Assembly: GCA_034508935.3 (NCBI GenBank)
Contig: CM067445.1
Location: forward strand, 77,612,348 to 77,676,347
DNA from: Berghia stephanieae
Taxonomy: Eukaryota > Mollusca > Gastropoda > Nudibranchia > Aeolidiidae
Length of the DNA stretch: 64,000 nt
Reading direction: 5' to 3'
The first letter of the stretch is position 1; every line of letters starts with the position of its first letter. Positions 56,953 to 64,000 of the stretch are shown here, piece after piece. A program made the translations under genes and the position numbers. A model generated the notes under the pieces. That model did not search any database and had not been told where the DNA came from. It saw nothing but the letters and a program-made list of their open reading frames with translations.

Positions 56953-57945
56953 ACATTTGGTCAATTCAGTGCCAGTAAAAAGGAAGTAAATGGGACAGTA
57001 AAAAAGTTATAGATTTACAATTAAAAGCGCACAAGAAAAGTAAGACAAATGGAAATGGCACAAATGACATAGATTCCAAGAGCATACTATCAACGTGTAT
57101 GGTTTGAGATCGCCTAAAAGTCTCATCCTGACACAAGCACAGGTCCACACTAAGAGGAAAACACTCAAATGTTTACAAATCATATGTTCAAAAAAATACA
57201 ATACATAACAGAGATGATTTACAAGGAAAAAAAAAAATATCTCAAAACTATAACTATACATACGACTGTTTCCCTCCCAGCCAAGGACTCGGGTCAGGAC
57301 GAAAGTAATCTCATTCCAAGACAAAGACAAAGTTTTTGTTTTTTTTTGTTTTTAAGGGTTTTACGGCACTTGCAACACATTTAGGTTATATCAGCCCAGT
57401 AAAAAGGAAGAAAATGGGATAGTAAAAAGTTCTAGAATTACAATTAAAGCACCCAAGAGAAAGGAAGACAAAGGGGAACTGGGAACAAATAGGGATCAGA
57501 TGCAGATTCCAAGAGCAAACCATCAATGTACTTAGTTTGAGATCACCTATAAGTCTCATCCGGACACAAGCACAAAATCCAACAAAGAGGAATACACTCA
57601 AATGCTTACATTATACATTAAAAATAACAAACATAATAATACGTAACAGAGAGATGATTTACAAGGAAAAAAATATCATCTCCCAAAACAATAACTATGC
57701 ATTTGACTGTTTCCCTCCCAGCCAGGGTCAGGACAAAACCAAGTAATCTCACTCCAAGACAACGACAGAAAGCAACTGGAAAACATATAGGGGGATAGAA
57801 GACAGTAAGTCCCTCCTGCCCACTACGGGAGGTCAGGAACCCCACCCAGAATCTCATTCCAAGACAAAGACAGAAAGCAATTGGAAAACAAAGCAAGTAC
57901 TTCCCTGCCCACTATGGGAGGTCATGAACCTCACCAAGCCTGATA
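56953..57945 (-). mobile_element. SINE-A, minus strand, interrupted by another SINE-A (third case)
   Basis: The older unit is 56953-57329 and continues at 57873-57945 to its 5' end (GAACCTCACCAAG). It is split by the copy at 57330-57849. Confidence 0.85.
57307..57872 (-). mobile_element. SINE-A, full-length, nested, long flanking duplication
   Basis: A 23-base direct repeat (57307-57329 and 57850-57872), starting AATCTCATTCCAAG, flanks a 520-bp insert 57330-57849 that ends in the family head GAACCCCACCCAG. The duplication is about twice the length seen at other copies. Confidence 0.85.
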
Positions 57946-58795
57946 TGTTTGTAACTTAAAGTGTAAAGTAAGATTTTGTCTACACACCTACAAGTGACAT
58001 TTTCATAAAATATGACATGGCCGGTTTCCTTTTATCCTCAATTTATGAGCAAATGGCACAACTTAGTATACATATACACAAAACAAACATCAAGGAATTT
58101 GGCATATGCATACCCTGATTTGCAACAGTTACAAAAACAAAAATAAATTACTGAAATATAAGACTAACTGAAATGTCCATTTTAACTTGCTAGATGTAGG
58201 AAAAAATAAAAAAATTACATATAGCAACAGGGAATATGAACATCAGACTTGGCAATAGCTAATCTGCAACTGCCATGACTTCATTATTTCATAATTTCAA
58301 CAAATAATTAATATTTCTGTTTCAAGAAGCATGGTGAAATAGGTGAAATAGTTAATTTACCAATGTCACAAATAAGGGGATTGGTAATGTTAGCATTCAG
58401 GAGGGCATATATATCACTCCACAACTCGGGATTGATCCTGCTACTCAAGATACATCCTTTCTCATCCCTAGAAGAATGTGGCAAAGTACAAGAGAACCAA
58501 GCCATTCCCATAGCTGAGAACACTTTTAGCTCATTCTCATGTAAATTTCCTCATATTTGTGTATTTTGGACAACCTTACTTATTCAAATATGCAATGCCA
58601 TAATGGTTGGCAATTCCGTTACTAATTTAAAAAGTTGTAACAAAGGTGAAAATAAATTTACAACATTGCATTATGTAAATGGTAATTTGTTTACACCCTG
58701 TGTTTCCTCCTAAAATGGTCAACTCTTTGTTATGCTGTTTATTTTACAGAGCTTGTAACACGTTTATGACACAGACTTAAGGAAGAGAGAGAGAG
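57946..58795. other. AT-rich stretch with one exon candidate
   Basis: Apart from the minus-strand exon candidate at 58307-58468, no coding or repeat signal was seen. Confidence 0.4.
58307..58468 (-). CDS. Weak minus-strand terminal exon candidate
   Basis: On the minus strand, an acceptor-like CACATTCTTCTAG is followed by one open frame DEKGCILSSRINPELWSDIY, ALLNANITNPLICDIGKLTI, SPISPCFLKQKY and a stop. The composition is protein-like and unlike nearby repeats, but I do not recognise a family. If real, upstream exons would lie to the right and a long 3' UTR to the left. Confidence 0.2.
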
Positions 58796-59502
58796 TAGAA
58801 TTTATGTTTTGTTTTTAAGGGTTTTACGGCGCTTGCAACACATTTAGGTTATATCACGGCCAGTAAAGAGGAAGAAAATGGAATAGTAAAAAGTTCTAGA
58901 ATTACAATTAAAGCACCCAAGAGAAAGTAAGACAAAGGGGAACTGGGAACAAATAGGGATCGTTTGTTTTGTTTTCGTTTTTTAAGAGTTTTACGGCGCT
59001 TGCAACACAATTAGGTTATCGCCAGTAAAAAGGAAGAAAATGGGATAGTAAAAAGTTCTAGAATTACAATTAAAGAACCCAAGGAAAAAGTAAGATATAG
59101 GGGAACTGAGAACAAATAGGGATCAGATGTAGATTCCAAGAGTATACCACCAATGTACTTAGTTTGAGATCACCTATAAGTCTCATCCAGACACTAGCAC
59201 AAAATCCAACAAGGAATACACTCAAATGCTTATACATTCAAAATATCAAATATAATAAAACATAACAGAGAGATGATTTACAAGGAAAAAAATTTCATCT
59301 CCCAAAACAATAACTATGCATTTGACTGTTTCCCTCCCAGGCAGGACTCCGGCCAGGGCCAGGACAAAACCAAGTAATCTCATTCCAAGACAAAGGCATA
59401 AAGCATGTTGGAAAACAGACATAAGGGAATAGAAGACACAGTATGTACCGCCTTGCCCACTATGGGAGGTCAGGAACCCCACCCAGGTATATAGAATTTA
59501 TG
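58796..59502 (-). mobile_element. SINE-A composite (one unit plus an extra 3' part) within one TSD
   Basis: TAGAATTTATG flanks at 58796-58806 and 59492-59502. Between them are a full unit (about 58965-59491) and an additional ~155-base 3' segment (58807-58964) with its own tail and hairpin, in the same orientation. A single duplication around both suggests they were inserted together as a chimeric cDNA. Confidence 0.75.
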
Positions 59503-59629
59503 AACACTGAACAAGCCCTAAATAAAAAGTCCCGGATCAAAAAGAGTGCAAAGGCAATGTTATTGTTTGAACACACCCAAGTTCGTAAGAAACATCGAAA
59601 TAATAATTATAATTTTAATACATAACAGT

Positions 59630-59735
59630 AATAACCATTTTAATAATAATAACAGCAATAACAAATATATCTATATAGCGCTTTCCCTAAAAAGCATTTC
59701 AATTCAATGTGCTCAGGAAAAAGAAAAATTCTCTA
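59630..59735 (-). repeat. End of an unclassified SINE/LINE repeat
   Basis: On the minus strand it ends GGAAAGCGCTATATAGATAT followed by TTATT/ATTATT units, a tail style common to invertebrate retroposons. The adjacent block resembles 13725-13775. Confidence 0.4.
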
Positions 59736-59739
59736 CATA

Positions 59740-61235
59740 GCCCTGGACTAATTTTTCTACTCTCACATAAAACTAAAACTGAATCTACCTAGTCAGTCAT
59801 GCCTATCCTCAATTTCAAATATGGAACATTTTACAGAAAAATCCCCAAATTTCAGGAATAATACATCAGGTGATAGTTAAGTCTTAAAAAAAATAAATTT
59901 TCATGGGACATGCGGAAAATCGACGGCGATAGGCAAGTCTTCACTCAAAGCTATCAAAAATTATAGGCACACGCAAATTCTAATTTTTTAATGTTGCCAT
60001 TTAATAATTTACAACTGCAATATTTTATTCCAAAGGTAAATAAATTTGTTTAAAATATAAAGAGATAATTAGTCACACAAAGTGATCTTTAAAATAAAAC
60101 TAAGGGAGCAAATACCTTGCAATATAAACAATCACAGTTGTTAAAGAGGTGTACAAGGACAAATATGTATAAATATAAATCTTAGACGGCATAATTATAT
60201 CCACGAATTGATTTCGGGTATTTTATATGAGATTTAAATATTCACTTTTTAAATGGATAATAAAGGAGCCTGTTGGGGAAAGCCTATGTACATAATAAAC
60301 ACATAGGGTGTGAAAAAAAATGGAAAAAATTATGATGCTACATCAAATTTCAATACAAAGTAGAAATCAAAAGTATTTGAAATTTTCAAGCAACAAAAAC
60401 AAGACGTTAGGTTAATACTTGCCAAGTTTAATTTTTAAAAATGCTCTATTGGTTAAGAAACTATGCTGGTTATACCAAAGTCGTTAAAAAATGATGATAT
60501 AAAAAGTTTCCAAACTTGCGTCTTGATTTAGCATTGTAGTGTGACTAGTGTTGAAAAACAAATGACCGATCAGGATAAATTTTGGAATAAGTTGGGATTT
60601 TAAATACAAGCAGAAATCATATTCAATTTATTTCCAAAGATGACCGGCATCCAATGAACCCCAACTTGAATCCAAGGGTCATTGATGGCCTATATAAGTG
60701 TGGGATTGAATAACAAATCAAGACATTGGAAAATCAAAAAGGAAAATGGGAGACCATTAGATCACATCAAAATATGAGAATTACATCCGAGATCTTTGAT
60801 AAAAAAAGATTAAAACAGTTGGGAATCAAAATTTTAAAATGGAGAGAAATGGAGAGGAACCTTTAGTTTTTGGTTTTTAAATTTTAAAACATACTTTTCA
60901 ATAACTGATTGTGGGAAAATTTAAGATTCGCATCATTTATAGCCTGACAGTGGCAGGCTTCTCAATTTTTTCCCCCTTTGGATTTGTTTTCTCACACCCG
61001 ATATATATATATATATAATATAGTTCTAGAACTACAATAGCAACCGTACACTATCCAAAGAATATAAATATCCATTGCATCACACATGAGAAAAGTGGAG
61101 AGGCTATATCCAAGCACAGTTTCATTATTTTTCCCATGAAGTTAAGAAAAGCATCTCGAGAATAATGATTTTTTTTAAAAAGCTGACAGATCAAAATTAG
61201 AAGTAGAATTCTGTTAATCTTCTATCCTCCCATCT
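59740..61235. other. No gene seen; possible terminal-inverted-repeat element inside
   Basis: Unique AT-rich sequence. 60306-60999 is bounded by GGGTGTGA and TCACACCC with partial similarity further inward (GGAAAAAATT and its complement). No clear target duplication was found, so it is not called as an element. Confidence 0.35.
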
Positions 61236-61239
61236 CCAG

Positions 61240-61537
61240 AAACCTGATACCTAAAAGTCTCATCCAGACACAAGAACAAGATCCCACTATAAGGAATACA
61301 TTCAAATGTTTACCGTTCATTAATATATTCAAAACAAAAATATACGGTAAACAAGAGAGAAATGATTTACCAGCACAAGGAATCTAAAACTATACATTTG
61401 ACTGTTTCCCTCTAGACAAGGACTCCTCATTACAAGACTAAGAAAAGCGAGTTGGAAAACATATGCAAGGGACAAAAGACATAGCAAGTGACATCCCTGA
61501 CATCCACTATGGGAAGCCAGAAAACCCCATCCAGCAC
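61240..61537 (-). repeat. SINE-A, minus strand, 3'-truncated and diverged
   Basis: Runs from the 5' head (AAAACCCCATCCAG, 61533) back to CCTAAAAGTCTCATCCAGAC (61252). The hairpin part is missing. Confidence 0.75.
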
Positions 61538-61559
61538 CTAGATTCAAAACAAAAAATGT

Positions 61560-61917
61560 AACAGTACATAACCGACAGATGATTTACAAAGAAAAAAATA
61601 TCATCTCCCAAAACCACAACTGTTTCCCTCCCAGCTAAGGAATCAGGCCAAGGCTAAGACAAAACTAAGTACAGTGCCATACACATTCCTCATCCTCTTA
61701 TTTCACATTCTCATGCATTCCCTGAATGAATATCGATATCCGAAATGAAATAAATACATTTTCTTTGTACACGTTTCAATTATTTCTAATTTTTATGTAT
61801 GCTGAGAAAGGATGAGGAATATGTTTCACACTGTAATCTTGTTCCAAGACTTGACAGAAAGCAAACTTGGAAAACAGATAGAGGGATAGAAGACACAACA
61901 AGTGACCCCTGGGGTGT
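61560..61917 (-). repeat. SINE-A, minus strand, interrupted by a MITE
   Basis: Segments 61560-61671 and 61834-61917 are contiguous in the family consensus and are separated by a 162-bp insert. Confidence 0.75.
61670..61835. mobile_element. Tc1/mariner-type MITE, 162 bp
   Basis: TA at 61670-61671 and 61834-61835 flank 61672-61833. The ends CAGTGCCATACACATTCCTC and CAGTGTGAAACATATTCCTC (the latter read from the right end) are imperfect inverted repeats continuing for about five more bases. TA duplication and CAGT ends point to the Tc1/mariner/pogo superfamily. It has no coding capacity. Confidence 0.72.
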
Positions 61918-61961
61918 TAAAAAACAACCACCCTGAGACCTGGTACACTAATTTAATAATG

Positions 61962-62372
61962 ACTGTTTGTTTTTAAGGGTTTCACAGCGCTTGCAAATCA
62001 TTAAGGTCATATCAAATATCAGTGCCAGTAAAAAGGATGAAAATGGGATTGTAAAAAGTTCTAGAATTACAATTACAATTAAAGCACCCAAGAGAAAGTA
62101 AGACAAAGGGGAACTGGGACAAATAGAGATCAGATGTAGAATCAAAGAGCATACCACCAATGTATTTAGTTTGAGATCACCTATAAGTCTGTTTGTTTGT
62201 TTGTTTTTAAGGGTTTTACGGCGCTTGCAACACACTTAGGTCATATCAGCACCAGTAAAAAGGAAGAAAATTGTAGTAAAATCTCATCCCAGGACAAAGA
62301 AAGCAAGCATGTTGGAAAACAGATGTAGGGGGATTAAAGACACAGTAAGGGCCTCCATGCCCACTATGGAAG
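61962..62372 (-). repeat. SINE-A fragments, minus strand (three joined pieces)
   Basis: A 3' half (61962-62190), a second 3' tail (62191-62280) and a 5' piece (62281-62372) lie in series. The second tail has stem GGTGCT/AGCGCC, which pairs through a G-U. The order suggests a truncated copy inserted into an older one, but no clean duplication was found. Confidence 0.7.
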
Positions 62373-63745
62373 TAATAATGACTAAAATAAATTACAAATC
62401 AATTGCACTACCCGTTGCGTTCAATGAAATAGTTATCTTGACCTAGACAAAATCATTTTTTAAAAATAATACAAATGGACTTGTTTCCTTATTATTCAAA
62501 TTACCACATCTCAACAATTATAAGCCATTTCACCACCAGTAAATTACTCAGAAAGGGGGCAAAACTTGTGTAAAAACCATCACAACTACAAATAAATTCA
62601 ATTTTTTGTGGCAATGCTTAATATATAAAGCAAATTATGACTTTAAAAAACATTTAAAGAAAATTAAAGGATATATATATATATATTCCACATCTGAGGA
62701 TTATTTGACTTAATTTGATAATGCCAGGGGCACTGGTGTCAAGTAATAAAAAAACAAAAACAAGTAGAGCAATGTGCCCTTTAACAATCAGATGGGTATA
62801 ACGAAAAGACCTAACTGGTGTGCACAAAATGTATCAAATAATCACTGTGTATATATTTATATATATTAATAAAGCAAAGAAAAAAAGTATATACAGGTGT
62901 TTCCAAATAACAAGATGATGTTATTGTAATGTTATAAAAACTTGAAAGAGTTGCTTAGCAACTCGGGGTCAGAGATCAAGAGAAAAAAAGACATGACAAA
63001 TCGATTTTCATTGGCTGTCAAATCTGGATTTACTTCCATGACACAGAGCTAAGAACATTAATGTAAAACACAAACACATGATCATAATGTAAAACACAGA
63101 AAAATGTATAACAATAATGTAACAGTTACAGTTATGTGCACTATATGTAGGACCAATGTCACAATGAGTCACATCCATTTTCAAAGCTCAAATGTTTATA
63201 ATTAATTTTAAAATATATATTATTAAAATTAAAAAAACTAAGTGACTCCATCAGAATACGAAGTTATGTTACCTTGAAAAATAAAAGGCAGCAATAAACT
63301 TCACTCAACGCATCAAATGGCTGCTTCATTCAAAAGTGAGCCTAAAATTGTACTAAAACTAAAATAGATGTTATCAAAAACTCCCTAAAGATTTGAACTC
63401 ACACATTTTGTTCTCGATGCAACTAACTTATCACTACCCTATTGGCTCCGAAATATTAATTTAAAGTACCATAATTTTTTTGGATTGAGTTATTTAAAAA
63501 TAAATTCTAGTGTTGCATATCAACAACTAGAGAAAAATCCAACAGAAATTATTTTAAAAAACAAAAACTACATACTGAAGAAAAGAGGGCAAAGAAAATT
63601 ATCCTCATGAATTAGACATAAATGTAAACTCCTCCATTTGGTTGGTCTTATTTACAGGTTTTCATAATATAACTTAAAGTCAGAACAGCGTGCTCTAGTT
63701 TACAGTGCTCATAAAAATGAGGAGGAATTAAATAATTACATCGTT
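62373..63745. other. No gene seen
   Basis: AT-rich unique-looking sequence with short (TA)n runs (62672-62688 and near 62850). No exon, RNA gene or known repeat was recognised. Confidence 0.4.
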
Positions 63746-63749
63746 TAAG

Positions 63750-63812
63750 TAAGTTTGTTTTTGAAGGGGTTTACTGAACTAGCAACACATTTAGGTCATT
63801 TCAGCGCCACTA
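63750..63812 (-). repeat. SINE-A tail fragment
   Basis: Minus strand carries GTGGCGCTGAAATGACCTAA, TGTGTTGCTAG and a degraded tail. The hairpin pairing is largely lost (GGCGCT opposite AGTTCA), as expected of an old copy. Confidence 0.6.
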
Positions 63813-63907
63813 AAACTGAGACCTGAGATACAAAATAAAAAGACCCACTCTGCTTGAACCAGGCACCTGTTCACAAGTCAAGAGATGTGAACGAGCTACT
63901 TGAGGGA

Positions 63908-64000
63908 ATTGTTGGAACATCTGCCCTATTACCTAATCTTGCCCCATGCGGCTTCCATCTATTCCATAAGGTGAAAGAAATACTACGAGGTCAACGATTT
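63908..64000 (+). mobile_element. mariner-type transposase fragment, runs off the edge
   Basis: One frame gives PNLAPCGFHLFHKVKEILRG followed by QRF, matching the SPDLAPxDFHLFxxLKxxLxGxRF block of mariner transposases. A neighbouring frame supplies LLEHLPYY, so there is a one-base shift just upstream. The position normally holding the third catalytic Asp (APxD) reads Gly. It continues beyond the window. Confidence 0.6.

Overview
The window is AT-rich, intron-rich metazoan DNA. It holds long phase-compatible spliced genes, no operons and no vertebrate-type repeats (no Alu, L1 or LTR blocks seen). The mix of L2/CR1/Rex1-like and RTE LINEs, tRNA-derived SINEs, pogo/Tc1/hAT remnants and abundant (CT)n, (ATT)n and (CA)n microsatellites suggests an invertebrate, plausibly a marine lophotrochozoan or deuterostome. 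The phylum cannot be fixed from the sequence alone.

Two host genes lie on the + strand. (1) 788-13309 holds the last seven visible coding exons of the DDX11/CHL1 Fe-S DNA helicase, with helicase motifs V and VI, a stop codon and AATAAA; its 5' exons lie beyond the left edge. One intron has a GC-AG donor. (2) 21194-50536 is a complete 15-exon ATAD3 gene, the metazoan mitochondrial inner-membrane AAA+ ATPase. It predicts 625 aa and all exon phases close. Introns of both genes are filled with transposons. A candidate nested gene end (32749-33300) and a possible GPCR relic (43757-44080) lie inside ATAD3 introns.

Mobile elements by region. 0-13 kb: L2-like relics (2755-3170, 11070-11665), a Rex1/CR1-like LINE with an open RT frame (4674-6731), an internally deleted pogo/Tigger element (8065-8563). 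13-21 kb (intergenic): a very long (CT)n block, a BovB-clade RTE (15190-17000), a tRNA-type SINE, a 32-bp inverted repeat, and a 420-bp hAT-type MITE with 8-bp TSD just upstream of the ATAD3 start codon. 21-50 kb: a 1.2-kb G-poor minisatellite, a pogo-like MITE, a Tc1-type helix-turn-helix fold-back, a near full-length Rex1-like LINE nested in a SINE, and a full-length RTE with 12-bp TSD and a single nonsense codon. 50-64 kb: mostly copies of one 520-540 bp retroposon, several nested in one another, a 162-bp MITE and a mariner fragment at the edge. No convincing gene was found here apart from one weak minus-strand exon candidate.

The most interesting system is this retroposon, called 'SINE-A' here. 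Its copies start at a constant 5' end, carry target-site duplications of about 12 bp, and end in a short stem-loop plus an A-rich tail. A second, diverged family at 32242-32577 keeps the same loop but has an entirely different, still perfectly paired stem. That is covariation expected of an RNA structure read by a LINE reverse transcriptase.
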